A DNA stretch of 64,000 nt from NCBI GenBank assembly GCA_022828225.1, contig JAJEJG010000005.1, positions 186,001-250,000 of the forward strand, read 5' to 3'. A program made the position numbers and the translations under genes. Origin of the DNA: Nitrospirales bacterium. Its GTDB lineage: Bacteria > Nitrospirota > Nitrospiria > Nitrospirales > UBA8639. This document shows positions 44,154-53,542 of the stretch, piece after piece. The notes beneath the pieces were generated by a model. That model saw nothing but the letters and a program-made list of their open reading frames with translations. It was not told the DNA's origin and ran no database searches. Position 1 is the first letter of the stretch. Every line of letters begins with the position of its first letter.

Positions 44154-44303
44154 CAATAACGTTTTCCTCTCCCCTTGTTGTGGGAGAGGCAGAGGTGAGG
44201 GGGGGGGCAGGACAGAAAATGTCGGATTACGCTATGCTAATCCGACCTGCTTGCTCTGCTTCGTTGGAGCGAGTGTATCGTTTAGAAAAGGAGGGACTCG
44301 ATT

Positions 44304-45116
44304 ATGATACTCCCGGGACACGGGTGGAACGCGTTTGCCGGGTGGATCGGAATGGGCTTGGGGCTTGTCCTGTTTACCGGATCGCTCCAGGCGGAATCAC
44401 CGTCTGCCGTTCACGTGGGGGCCTTTTCCCGGGCGCAGGCCGGGGGAGCCTTTCCTGATTCCTGGAAGCCGCTCACGTTCCATAAGATCGACGAGCATAC
44501 CGAGTACTCGTTGGTGGAAGATGACGGGACCGTGGTGGTCAAAGCCGTGAGCCGTGGTTCGTCCTCGGGGTTGACCCGCGAGGTGGCTATCGACCCCAAG
44601 GAGTATCCGATTGTCGAGTGGCGCTGGAAGATAGAAAACGTATTGCAGAAGAGCGACGTGACCACCAAACAGGGAGATGACTACCCGGCCCGTTTGTATA
44701 TCTCTTTCGCTTATGACGAGAGCAAAATCGACTTTTTGGACCAGGCCCAATATGAAATGGCCAAACTTCTCCACGGGAAGTATCCCCCGACCGGAGCCAT
44801 CAATTATATCTGGGAGAGTCGAAGCCCGGTCGGGACCATGGTTCCCAATCCCTACACTGATCGCGCCATGATGATCGTCCTCGAAAGCGGAAAGGCAAAA
44901 GCCGGGCAGTGGGTGGCCGAATCGCGCAACCTGTACGAGGATTATCGAACAGCGTTCGGGGACGACCCGCCCCCGATTTCCGGGGTGGCCGTGATGACGG
45001 ATACCGACAACACCCAGGAATCCGCCGTGGCGTATTACGGCGACATCACGTTTAAAAAAGCGGCGGATAAAATGCCTCTACCTCCCCTCGCCCCTCCTTA
45101 CAAAGGAGGGGAATAG
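44304..45116 (+). CDS. DUF3047 exported protein with repeat-encoded C-terminus
   Basis: 270 residues. A signal-like N-terminus (GWIGMGLGLVLFTGSLQAES) is followed by the DUF3047 core (REVAIDPKEYPIVEWRWKIE, YDESKIDFLDQAQYEMAKLL, RAMMIVLESGK, VMTDTDNTQESAVAYYGDI). The last ~15 residues (KMPLPPLAPPYKGGE) are entirely translated from a family B palindrome at 45075-45114, so the native tail was probably lost. Confidence 0.8.
   Translation: MILPGHGWNAFAGWIGMGLGLVLFTGSLQAESPSAVHVGAFSRAQAGGAFPDSWKPLTFHKIDEHTEYSLVEDDGTVVVKAVSRGSSSGLTREVAIDPKEYPIVEWRWKIENVLQKSDVTTKQGDDYPARLYISFAYDESKIDFLDQAQYEMAKLLHGKYPPTGAINYIWESRSPVGTMVPNPYTDRAMMIVLESGKAKAGQWVAESRNLYEDYRTAFGDDPPPISGVAVMTDTDNTQESAVAYYGDITFKKAADKMPLPPLAPPYKGGE
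45075..45114. repeat. Family B palindrome within the DUF3047 gene end
   Basis: Same core CTCCTTACAAAGGAGGGG as other copies; it supplies the last codons of the upstream gene and its stop. Confidence 0.75.
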
Positions 45117-45240
45117 GAGGAGTAGGGAACAACGATTGTTGTTCCCTACTTGGTGTCGGGTTACGCCTGTCCTGAGCGAAGTTGAAGGGCTACACTAAAC
45201 CGACCTTCGCGGGCTGGACACATCGGCGAGACTTGTATGC

Positions 45241-45271
45241 AAAAAAATGGGGGAGCCGGACTGGCTCCCCC
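45241..45271 (-). terminator. Rho-independent terminator of the multicopper oxidase gene
   Basis: Minus-strand stem GGGGGAGCC/GGCTCCCCC (45271-45249) around 5 nt, then CA and seven Ts (45247-45241). It lies 22 nt after the stop of the oxidase at 45294. Confidence 0.85.
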
Positions 45272-45293
45272 ATGCCCGTTGAACCGCTCCCCG

Positions 45294-48200
45294 TCACTTC
45301 AAAGACGCCGGTGTGGCTTTGAGGCTTTCAAATGGATCAGCCTCCACTTGTCGCAGACTGGGGGAACCAACTCCGAGTGGCAGTATTCGCTGATCATCGG
45401 CGAAGAGCACCCTGAGGTACCCCCATTGACCTGATTGGGAATAAGGCAGCCGCCCGTTGCTCCATACATAATCCCCGGGCAACGCCCATTTTCCCCCGGC
45501 CGACGACAGGAACACATCCAGGCCTTCCGAACCGGCGAACTCCACGGTGCTGATCATATCCGCCCCGGGAAGGAAAGGTTCAATGGGCCATTCATGTTTT
45601 TCCACCGTAAACATTCCGTTCTGTTCACTGCTGGCGCCGAACACGTGGATGCGGACTTGATCTCCCGCATGTGCTTCGATAATCGGCGTGACGGGATCCT
45701 GCGGATTCTCGACTTCACAGGGTTGGAACATGCGACCGAGTGAGCACCCTGCTTCTTCGCGATACAGGTACGGCTCCGCCCGGTAGTTCACCCCCGTCAA
45801 GCCGGCCACGTTTTGTACATAGGGCATGAAGCTGGTGCCGATGATGTTATCCTCATCCTGGAAATACAACGCCGCGTCACGATAGTTTGCCCGGCCTTCA
45901 TTGCCCGGGATGGTGCGGTCCACGATGACGTCCGCTCTCCAGGTATTTTTCAGGGAAATGTCTTCCCCGGTCTTGGGATCACGATACGTCGAGCCTTGGG
46001 GGCCGATAATGAACCCGCCGAACAACCCGTTCCGGGGATTGGTGGCCACGTTCCCCCAGTCCCACACCAACGTTTGGCCCTCGCCGTTAAAGGGATCGGC
46101 ATAATAGGTGTAGACACGGGATTTCCCGGGAGCCACGGTCTGGTCGCCGGGGTTGTTGCCGAGGTTGACCCCCTGGGAATCCTTGGGATCGAACGCCAAC
46201 CCAAAGGCCGAGAACGACGCCCGCCCGTCCTTGAGCTTATTCGTGAGTTTGACTTTGAGGCAGTCGCCCACGTTGGCTCGAAGGGTCAACGGCATGGGTT
46301 GCGCGTCCCCGGACACCCGCTTGACGTCCTCCTCGAGCACGTAGATTTTGGCGTCCGGATTGCGCAGCTCGATGGTTCGTTCAAAGTCGACCTCGATGGC
46401 CTCCGGCGCATTGGAATTGAAACTCATGCCCGGATGATCCATCGCCACCACGTTGAACTGCTTGACCGGCGCATCAGGCGGACACACCGGCAACGGCTCC
46501 GGCATGCCTTCTTTGCCGTACGCCTTGTTGGGCAACGGTTGAAGATCGGAAACCGGGGCATCCAACACCCTGATGAGTCCCCACGCCCCTTCCGAGAACT
46601 TGGAATTCCGCCCGTTGAAGAACATGTAATCCCCCGGTCGATGGCGAGGTCCCCCGGCTTCGGGGATCACCAGGTCATACCGCTCGGCGATGCCGACGTG
46701 CAGGGCGTTCTTTCGGTTGGCTTCCTCCGCGTACCGTTCCGACCAGAACGTATGCCCCGAGATCGTAAACACGTTGCTTTCGTTCATCGTGACGTCCAGC
46801 AACCGGAACACGAGGGCATCGCCCAGGTACGCCCGCAGCATCGCCGTACTCGGATCACCGTGTACGCGACTGCTGAACAGCTTCGACGGGTCCGGGTCGT
46901 TCGCCAAACGCTGGGCAAACGGCTCGGCCCGGAAATTCAGCGCCCCTCCCGTGGTATGCGTGCCTCCGTTGAGGAAGGGCATGGGAGTCATTTTGATCGT
47001 CTCGTTGGGCGGCATCTGGAACGACACCGTCCGTCCCGCTTCCAACGCGACTTCCACCGGTTGCCCCGGAGGATTCCCGGCCGTCACCACGTTCACCGTA
47101 TGCGGGACGGTGTCCATGATGTGCACCATCAACTCACGGAAACTGCCCGCGACGTCATGGCCGACCCGCTCCGTCGCATGAATATCCGCGACCGGGCCGG
47201 TCCTGATCCGTTTGCCCGTCTTGGGATCATGCCACGTGGAGTTGAACGGCTCGGCAATCATCGTGCCCACGGCGCCGTGCGGCCACGTCGTGCCGCCAAA
47301 GGCGTGGTCGTGCCAGAATACGCTGCCCACGTCCGCGTCCACCCAGAACCGTTGCCGCACGTATTCCACCGTGACGATGTCGCCGGCCGGATGCGCGTGT
47401 TCCAGTACCGCGTCAAACGTCAGGGTCTTGTCACCGATGGCGACGATACGACGCACTTCCTTCCCCTCCACGTTGTCCGCTCCGACTAAAATGGGAATGC
47501 CCACGTGATACTGCTTGGCATTCGTCACGTGAATGGTCTTGTCTCCCGGCTTCGCCGCCTTGGAGACTTTGGCGTTCATCGGCACCGGCAACCCCTTCTC
47601 GGTGTCTTTCGTAAACTGCGTAAAAGGTCGCATCGACTGCTCGTACGACATGCCGGAAATCACGCCGTCGGAGGCCTGGTTGTCAAACTGGAAAAAGTGG
47701 AAATGCGTGTTGATTTTGGACGATTGGAAATTGGTAATGTCGTCGTCCAACCACTCGCTGGTCAGCGTCCAATCGATACAATCGTACACGTTCGCCCGAA
47801 CGACCAGCGGAAACTTCTTGTCGTTGTCGGCCCGCACGTCCGCCTCTTCTTCATGGACCACGTAGAGCAACCCGTTGGGATCGACGATGGCCGGCTCCTT
47901 GCCCTGCGCCGCGGACAATTCAATGGGCAGCTTGATGAAATGAATGTTGTAATCCTGGGAACCCGCCCGGTCCGGGCACAGGCTCCAGTTCCCGTTTTCT
48001 CCCGGCTCGGCCGGTCCCACCGACCGGGTCCCGTCGTCGTTGAGTCGAATCATCTCCAACCACGGAGCCGGATTGTGATCGTTGGAAAACGGCGCGCGTT
48101 TTCCAAAATGCGGCGTCAACCAGGGCCACGCCACTTTGCCGGTGGCCGGCTCGAACCGGATGGGACGCCGTTTTCCGGGTTCATAGCCTTGCCATTCGGG

Positions 48201-50189
48201 CTGATACTTCGGGTTATCGCCGATGGAGGGCTCCTTTTCGCTCATCGCGCGATTGTTATCCCATACCCAATCGACCACCGTGGCGTCATAGGCCTTGAGT
48301 TGCCCGAGTTCGTCGTCCTGGTGGCCCGGTTTGCCCTGGTTGCTGAGCTGCATGGACACCCAGTCTTTCAGCGTGACCACCGGAGGCTCGGCTTTCCAGT
48401 CGCTCTTACCGCCGTCCACGATCTTGAATTGACTGCCGAACCAATTCACGGTCGTTCCGGCCAACTGATCCGACGTCACCGGCTTGTTGATGCGTCCGAC
48501 CCGGTCCGGCAATTCCCGCAACGGCGCCATCACGTCGTTCTGGATGCCGGGCATTTGCAGGGTGTTGTAGACTCTCCAATACCCCCACATCCCCGCGACG
48601 TAGTGATGGGCCACGTGGCAGTGGAACAGGAAGTCTCCCGCCAGCCATTGACACAACCCTGACCCGCATTCCGTTTCCAGATCCAGGGCTTCGGAAGGTC
48701 CGATCACTTCCACGTCCACGCGGTCCGATTTGGTGCGAACCACCGGATATTTCACGGGCCCGTTCTGACCGGTGGTCCACACGGGCATTTGCGTGGCCCG
48801 CGGGCTGCGCTGCCAGCGAATGGCGCCGCCATGCGGATGGTGGGAATGGAACACTTCCGAGCCGCCGTGCACGACGCGGAACTTCGCGGGGTCCCCCAAA
48901 TAGCTTCGGGGAATCGTCGGCGCCGCGTCGCCGAACGTATACGAACTGTACGCCATGGATTCGTCTTCGAACCCGAAATATTCGTGCTGTACGTGCATGT
49001 TGTTGATGCCGAACGGTTCGCTGCGATAGTTCAAGGCGCGCGCGCCCGGACGATAGGCGTCCGTCAGCGGGTCGCGTTGGGGCAGGAAGTCGCCGTGCTT
49101 GTTCACCGGACGAAACGCCTCGTCACCCACTTCATGGTAAATCAACACGAACTCGCGAAAATCCGGGCCCGTGCCGTTCTTGATCATCGTCTGCCACCCG
49201 CTTCGATCCTTCGTGGCGGGACCCGTTCCCAACGGATCGTAGTACTCCGACCCGCGCGGTTCGACGACGAACACCCCGAACAAGCCCATGACCGTCAGTT
49301 CCCGGTCGTTACTGTACGTATGGAACTGCCGGCCGCCTTCCTGGGTGTCCGGATGGATGTACCATTCCATCTCGATGGCCTCTCCGACGCAATCCTTTTC
49401 ACAGTCTTCCGAAGGACCGGCCGCCACCGAATCCGGGTTGGTCGTGGTCGCCGGCTGCCCGGTTGTACTCATGACCATGTCGGACCCGTTGACGTGCAGG
49501 CTGACCTCCTCGCCGAATTCCAACGCGTTGCGCAGCGTAATTTTCACGCAATCGCCCTGGTTGCCGCGAATCACCAGGGGTTGGATCCATTGGTCCTGGA
49601 TGCCGTTTTTCACGCCGCCGGGATCATGATGGCCTTCTTTTTCCCGCGCCGCCGCATTCTTCGCTTCTTCTTCACGAATATTGGGAATGTCCTCGGTCAA
49701 GGCGTACATGTAGCCGGGATAGAAATCCAGCCATTGATTCAGGGTGATTTCCACGTTGATGGCGGAGACGTCATAGTGCCTCGCCGGCGCGGTTTTGGGA
49801 CACAATCCACCCTTCATCGAAACCGGCTCGACGTCGGAATTGGAGGCCAGCAAGCCGTTGGCCGGCCCGGCCCCGTATTGGTGCATCATCGACATGGTAT
49901 TGAAAGCGCCTGATGCATCGCCCTTATGCTGCACGTCTTTTTGCATCTGTTGCATCAACCGCTGGTGCTGCAACTCAACCAGAGCCGCGCGCTCGGCGCG
50001 TCCTTCCACCGCGTTTTCCGTGATGGTCTGGCCCTTGAGCCGCTCAGCCCACCCCGGGGACTGGGAAGACATGGACACCTTATGGGGAGAAGCCGAGTCG
50101 GCCGAAGCGTTCATGTCGAACAGCATAGCTCCTCCCCAACCCGCCAAGGCCACCGTTACCATGAATATAAGTCGTGTCGCGTAGTACAT
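45294..50189 (-). CDS. Giant multicopper oxidase (MofA/MnxG-like order)
   Basis: 1631-residue exported multi-cupredoxin protein. AGGAGG precedes the ATG; the signal region is MYYATRLIFMVTVALAGW. Copper motifs occur in a permuted order: HSHHPHGG (448-455) and the type-1/3 motif HCHVAHHYVAGM (523-534) come first. HFH (829-831) and WHDHAFGG (960) with H971 lie later. In classical laccases the HxHG/WYHDH pair precedes the HCHxxxH pair. This order and size recall the large Mn(II)-oxidising enzymes. The last ~600 residues have cupredoxin-like sequence but few His clusters. Substrate metal unproven. Confidence 0.85.
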   Translation of the reverse strand: MYYATRLIFMVTVALAGWGGAMLFDMNASADSASPHKVSMSSQSPGWAERLKGQTITENAVEGRAERAALVELQHQRLMQQMQKDVQHKGDASGAFNTMSMMHQYGAGPANGLLASNSDVEPVSMKGGLCPKTAPARHYDVSAINVEITLNQWLDFYPGYMYALTEDIPNIREEEAKNAAAREKEGHHDPGGVKNGIQDQWIQPLVIRGNQGDCVKITLRNALEFGEEVSLHVNGSDMVMSTTGQPATTTNPDSVAAGPSEDCEKDCVGEAIEMEWYIHPDTQEGGRQFHTYSNDRELTVMGLFGVFVVEPRGSEYYDPLGTGPATKDRSGWQTMIKNGTGPDFREFVLIYHEVGDEAFRPVNKHGDFLPQRDPLTDAYRPGARALNYRSEPFGINNMHVQHEYFGFEDESMAYSSYTFGDAAPTIPRSYLGDPAKFRVVHGGSEVFHSHHPHGGAIRWQRSPRATQMPVWTTGQNGPVKYPVVRTKSDRVDVEVIGPSEALDLETECGSGLCQWLAGDFLFHCHVAHHYVAGMWGYWRVYNTLQMPGIQNDVMAPLRELPDRVGRINKPVTSDQLAGTTVNWFGSQFKIVDGGKSDWKAEPPVVTLKDWVSMQLSNQGKPGHQDDELGQLKAYDATVVDWVWDNNRAMSEKEPSIGDNPKYQPEWQGYEPGKRRPIRFEPATGKVAWPWLTPHFGKRAPFSNDHNPAPWLEMIRLNDDGTRSVGPAEPGENGNWSLCPDRAGSQDYNIHFIKLPIELSAAQGKEPAIVDPNGLLYVVHEEEADVRADNDKKFPLVVRANVYDCIDWTLTSEWLDDDITNFQSSKINTHFHFFQFDNQASDGVISGMSYEQSMRPFTQFTKDTEKGLPVPMNAKVSKAAKPGDKTIHVTNAKQYHVGIPILVGADNVEGKEVRRIVAIGDKTLTFDAVLEHAHPAGDIVTVEYVRQRFWVDADVGSVFWHDHAFGGTTWPHGAVGTMIAEPFNSTWHDPKTGKRIRTGPVADIHATERVGHDVAGSFRELMVHIMDTVPHTVNVVTAGNPPGQPVEVALEAGRTVSFQMPPNETIKMTPMPFLNGGTHTTGGALNFRAEPFAQRLANDPDPSKLFSSRVHGDPSTAMLRAYLGDALVFRLLDVTMNESNVFTISGHTFWSERYAEEANRKNALHVGIAERYDLVIPEAGGPRHRPGDYMFFNGRNSKFSEGAWGLIRVLDAPVSDLQPLPNKAYGKEGMPEPLPVCPPDAPVKQFNVVAMDHPGMSFNSNAPEAIEVDFERTIELRNPDAKIYVLEEDVKRVSGDAQPMPLTLRANVGDCLKVKLTNKLKDGRASFSAFGLAFDPKDSQGVNLGNNPGDQTVAPGKSRVYTYYADPFNGEGQTLVWDWGNVATNPRNGLFGGFIIGPQGSTYRDPKTGEDISLKNTWRADVIVDRTIPGNEGRANYRDAALYFQDEDNIIGTSFMPYVQNVAGLTGVNYRAEPYLYREEAGCSLGRMFQPCEVENPQDPVTPIIEAHAGDQVRIHVFGASSEQNGMFTVEKHEWPIEPFLPGADMISTVEFAGSEGLDVFLSSAGGKWALPGDYVWSNGRLPYSQSGQWGYLRVLFADDQRILPLGVGSPSLRQVEADPFESLKATPASLK

Positions 50190-50214
50190 CGTTCGGCCTC
50201 CTGACTCAAATAAG

Positions 50215-50356
50215 GGAACCTCTGATTTATTGCACTATCGGGCGTATGGCTGCGTTGTGTCCTCGCTCAACCCTCGCCTATCTCTGTGATAAGCCTCGGG
50301 TTTCGCTGCGGGACGCCTTGCCCTGCATCCCGCTATCACCATAAATCAGAGGTTCC
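50215..50356. mobile_element. 142-bp MITE-like element with 16-bp TIRs
   Basis: Terminal inverted repeats GGAACCTCTGATTTAT (50215-50230) and ATAAATCAGAGGTTCC (50341-50356), with perfect 16-bp match. Flanking direct repeats ATAAG at 50210-50214 and 50357-50361 fit a 5-bp target-site duplication. No coding capacity. It sits 25 bp from the start of the giant oxidase gene, between promoter and ATG. Confidence 0.85.
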
Positions 50357-50431
50357 ATAAGAAATAGGTGGATGAAAACTTCATTCCTCACGGATGCATA
50401 CACGTGTGGCAGAGCACCTACCGGGACAATC

Positions 50432-50447
50432 TGCAAGGATGGTGCCT
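50432..50447 (-). promoter_or_regulatory. Sigma-54 promoter of the multicopper oxidase
   Basis: Minus-strand AGGCAC-CATCC-TTGCA with invariant GG and GC 10 nt apart. It points towards the oxidase start at 50189. The upstream NtrC-type regulator is the obvious activator. Confidence 0.7.
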
Positions 50448-50587
50448 CAGAAGGGTTTTGAAAGGTACTGCATCCAACTCACTGAATGTAAAAGGAAATG
50501 GTCCGATGCATGGAAGCCGTCGTGTGGTTAAAAGCGTCAGCGACAAGAAGCCGGATGTGGCAGGAAGGAACAAGCGGGGAGAGGGTT

Positions 50588-51766
50588 CTAGGGCGTCGGA
50601 TGGACGGGCAGATGGATATGGAACGTGGTTCCTTGTCCGGGTTCGCTATCCACCGTGATGGAGCCCTGATGCTCTTCGATAATGCCGTGCACAACCGTGA
50701 GTCCCAACCCTGTCCCTTCCCCCACTTCTTTCGTGGAGAAAAAGGGGGTGAAGAGTTTCGGAAGGTGTTCAGAGGGGATACCGTATCCCGTGTCGGACAC
50801 CGACAGATGTACGTGCTCGTTGCGACAACGGAGTCTGAGAGACAGGGTCCCTCCCCTGGGCATGGCCTGAATGGCATTGACGATAAGATTCAAGAGGACC
50901 TGGCCTATATGATCCCGGTCGGCCGACACGTTCGGACACGTCGACTCCATGTCCACTTCAAGCCTGATGTCTCGCTCTTCCAAACGTTCCTGAATCACGT
51001 CCATGATATCCTGCACCACCAGCGACAAAGCCAGCGGACGGCGTTCAATGGGGTGTTGTCTGGCGAAACTCAACAACTGATTCATGATTTTCGTGATCCG
51101 TTCGACCTGCGACACAATGGTGGTCAACCCTTTCTTGGTCGATTCCTCCGACGTCTTTCGCATCAGGTACTCGGCTCGCCCGAGGATGACGTTCATGGGC
51201 GTGCCGATTTCATGAGCCATGCCCGCGGCCAGCGTCCCCAATTCAGCCAATCGTTCGGCCCGCAGGAGTTGGCGTTCCAATCCCAGCCGCTCCGTGATAT
51301 CCCGAAGGATAACCGAATAAAACCGCTGCTTGTTTTTCTTGAACTGAGAAATGGACGCTTCGATGGGAAACTCTTCTCCATTGAACCGCCGCCCCGATAC
51401 GGCGCCCAAGGCCCCCATGCGCCGGTCGGTGACATGGGTTTTCCCAAAATTCTGCACGTGCTGACGATGATTGGCGCGAAACCGCTCAGGAATAAACCGG
51501 TCGATCGGCTTCCCCATGGCGTCCCCGGCCGAACAGCCGAACATGGTTTCCGCGGCCGCGTTGAATTGGACTACGTGCTGTTTCTCATTAATCGTGATGA
51601 TGGCATCCATGGCCGACTGAATGATGCCGGCCAGTTGCAGCTCCGCGCCTTGCAGCCCTTTTGCCCTCCGCTGATGGACGCCTTCCTGAGATCGAAGTTC
51701 GGCGATTTCGCGTCGAAGAATCTCGACCTCTTTCAAAAGTTGGGCTTTGGAGGGATGAGGCGCCAT
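50588..51766 (-). CDS. PAS-containing cytoplasmic histidine kinase
   Basis: 392 residues with no membrane segments. An N-terminal coiled coil (about 5-40) leads into a PAS domain (IIQSAMDAIITINEKQHVV...GEEFPIEASIS). The H-box AHEIGTPMNVIL (near 186), N-box LLNLIVNAIQAMP and G-boxes DTGYGIP and GEGTGLGLTVVHG form a full HisKA/HATPase module of the NtrB type. It lies 36 nt after the NtrC-type regulator. Confidence 0.9.
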   Translation of the reverse strand: MAPHPSKAQLLKEVEILRREIAELRSQEGVHQRRAKGLQGAELQLAGIIQSAMDAIITINEKQHVVQFNAAAETMFGCSAGDAMGKPIDRFIPERFRANHRQHVQNFGKTHVTDRRMGALGAVSGRRFNGEEFPIEASISQFKKNKQRFYSVILRDITERLGLERQLLRAERLAELGTLAAGMAHEIGTPMNVILGRAEYLMRKTSEESTKKGLTTIVSQVERITKIMNQLLSFARQHPIERRPLALSLVVQDIMDVIQERLEERDIRLEVDMESTCPNVSADRDHIGQVLLNLIVNAIQAMPRGGTLSLRLRCRNEHVHLSVSDTGYGIPSEHLPKLFTPFFSTKEVGEGTGLGLTVVHGIIEEHQGSITVDSEPGQGTTFHIHLPVHPTP

Positions 51767-51802
51767 GCTGTGTTCCCGACGGGTTCTTCAGGAAGCTGCT
51801 TG

Positions 51803-53158
51803 CTACATTTCTCCCAGTTTCCGGTAGAGGGTCTTGCGGTCGATGCCGAGGATCTGCGCCGCCTGCAATTTGTTGCCCCGTGTCTTTTCCAAAATCCTTT
51901 TGATGTACTCGCGCTCGACTTCTTCCATCGAAAGCGACCGCTCGCTTCCTTCCTCGATCAACCGCCGTTCTCCTTTCGCCTCGCGAATGGCGGCGGGTAG
52001 GGCCTCGACGGTCACGATATTTCCCGGCGCCAGGATGACGGCGCGTTCGATCACGTTTTCCAATTCCCGAACGTTGCCGGGCCACGGGTAATCGATCAAC
52101 AACCCGAGTGCCGACTCGGCGATTCCCGTAGACGGCTTGCCCATTCCGTTCGCTATCTTATGCAGCAACATGTTGCACAGCAACGGAATGTCTTCCTTAC
52201 GCTCACGCAAGGGAGGAAGCCGGATTTCAATGACGTTCAGTCGGTAGTACAGATCTTCCCGAAACCGTTTAGCCGTCACTTCCTCCGCCAACACCAAATT
52301 CGTGGCCGCGATAATCCGCACGTTAATGGGAACGGACTGCGTCGCGCCCACCCGTCGGATTTCACGTTCCTGGACGGCCCGCAACAATTTCGCCTGCAAC
52401 AGCATCGGCATTTCACTGATCTCATCCAAAAACAACGTGCCCTTTTCGGCCTCTTGGAACAATCCGCGTTTATCGGACCTGGCGTCGGTAAAGGCCCCTT
52501 TCACGTGCCCGAACAATTCGCTTTCCAGAAGCTGTTCGGGAATCGCCGCACAATTCACCGGGATAAACGGTGCATCCTTGCGGCTACTATTATAATGAAT
52601 GGCCTTGGCCACCAACTCTTTTCCGGTCCCACTCTCGCCGGAAATGAGAATATTCGCCTGGGAGTCGGCCACTCGGCGAATGAGTTCGAACACCTCCCGC
52701 ATGGGTTTACTCTTCCCGAGAATTTGATCGAAGGCGTATTCCCGATTGACCTGCTTCCTCAGGTGTGCGACTTCCCGGCGGAGGGACGCTTCGCGGAGAG
52801 CTTTCTCAACCGTCACCAGCAGTTCATCCGTTTTGATGGGTTTCGTCAGATAATCGAAAGCTCCCCGTTTCATCGCATCGACGGCCGACTCTACGGTGCC
52901 GAACGCCGTCATCATGATGGTGTTACAGGCGGGATGGCGTTGGACCAGTTCGCGCAGGAGTTCAGCTCCATCCATTCCCTTCATCCGGAGATCCGTCAAA
53001 ACGACGAGATATTCGTCATTCTCCAGACGGTCCAGGGCTTCCCGCCCCTCTCTTGCAACGCCGACCGGATAGCCGTGATCTTCCAAGATATCTTTGAGAA
53101 GATCCCGCATTTCCCGGTCGTCATCAACGATGAGAATGGAATTGGCGTGTGCTGTCAT
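51803..53158 (-). CDS. NtrC-family response regulator
   Basis: 451 residues. Receiver with D56 (VVLTDLRMKGMD), AAA+ domain with GESGTGKE near 172, and C-terminal Fis HTH ending KTLYRKLGEM. The sigma-54-contact loop reads GAFTDA rather than GAFTGA. It heads an RR-HK-oxidase order on the minus strand. Confidence 0.9.
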   Translation of the reverse strand: MTAHANSILIVDDDREMRDLLKDILEDHGYPVGVAREGREALDRLENDEYLVVLTDLRMKGMDGAELLRELVQRHPACNTIMMTAFGTVESAVDAMKRGAFDYLTKPIKTDELLVTVEKALREASLRREVAHLRKQVNREYAFDQILGKSKPMREVFELIRRVADSQANILISGESGTGKELVAKAIHYNSSRKDAPFIPVNCAAIPEQLLESELFGHVKGAFTDARSDKRGLFQEAEKGTLFLDEISEMPMLLQAKLLRAVQEREIRRVGATQSVPINVRIIAATNLVLAEEVTAKRFREDLYYRLNVIEIRLPPLRERKEDIPLLCNMLLHKIANGMGKPSTGIAESALGLLIDYPWPGNVRELENVIERAVILAPGNIVTVEALPAAIREAKGERRLIEEGSERSLSMEEVEREYIKRILEKTRGNKLQAAQILGIDRKTLYRKLGEM

Positions 53159-53542
53159 CCGGCACCTCTAAAAATGATGGTTGGACAATATTACACATTA
53201 TGTAGAAATTTGGTACTCAAATTTCAATATGGACCAGAATTCTACAATAGCTAGAAACCCTTGTTGTTTCCCAACAAATGCCTTTTGAAGCCAAAGACGA
53301 AATGAAGGAATTCTGGCATCGACGCGGTCGTCGCCGGACCGAGCCGGTCTTCCACTCATGCCTAAGCTCTTGCACATTTCGGGCCACGCATGGGTAGGAG
53401 CCGTCCGCCACGGAGGACCGGTATGCAATCGTGTCAGGCAATAGGGAAATACCACGGTGAGTTCGCCGGAGGGTGTTGCCCATGTATACGGCAGGCCCGT
53501 CACCCATAACCCGGGTCTGAAGGTTGGACGGGAATGGGCTTC
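53159..53542. other. Intergenic region before the NtrC-type regulator
   Basis: 384 bp between the metH stop and the regulator start. The regulator-proximal end is AT-rich and holds the promoter and palindrome given separately; nothing else recognised. Confidence 0.5.
53199..53227 (-). promoter_or_regulatory. Sigma-70-type promoter with overlapping palindrome
   Basis: Minus-strand TTGAAA (53227-53222), 17-nt spacer, TACATA (53204-53199), 41 nt before the regulator ATG. Perfect inverted repeat GAAATTTG-GTACT-CAAATTTC (53205-53225) fills the spacer, as expected of an operator. Confidence 0.55.

Larger units (their letters stand above)
50190..50587. other. Leader/promoter region of the multicopper oxidase
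   Basis: 398 bp without a gene, between the kinase stop and the oxidase start. It contains a sigma-54 promoter (50432-50447, minus) and a MITE-like element (50215-50356). Confidence 0.8.

Noticed and set aside
45813-47489. 558-residue open frame on the plus strand within the multicopper oxidase
   Set aside because: Antisense shadow of a strong gene; composition is arginine/histidine-rich with no fold or motif.
53198-53507. Two overlapping 96-101 residue frames between metH and the NtrC-type regulator
   Set aside because: Mutually overlapping, no signal peptide or motif; the region looks like promoter DNA.
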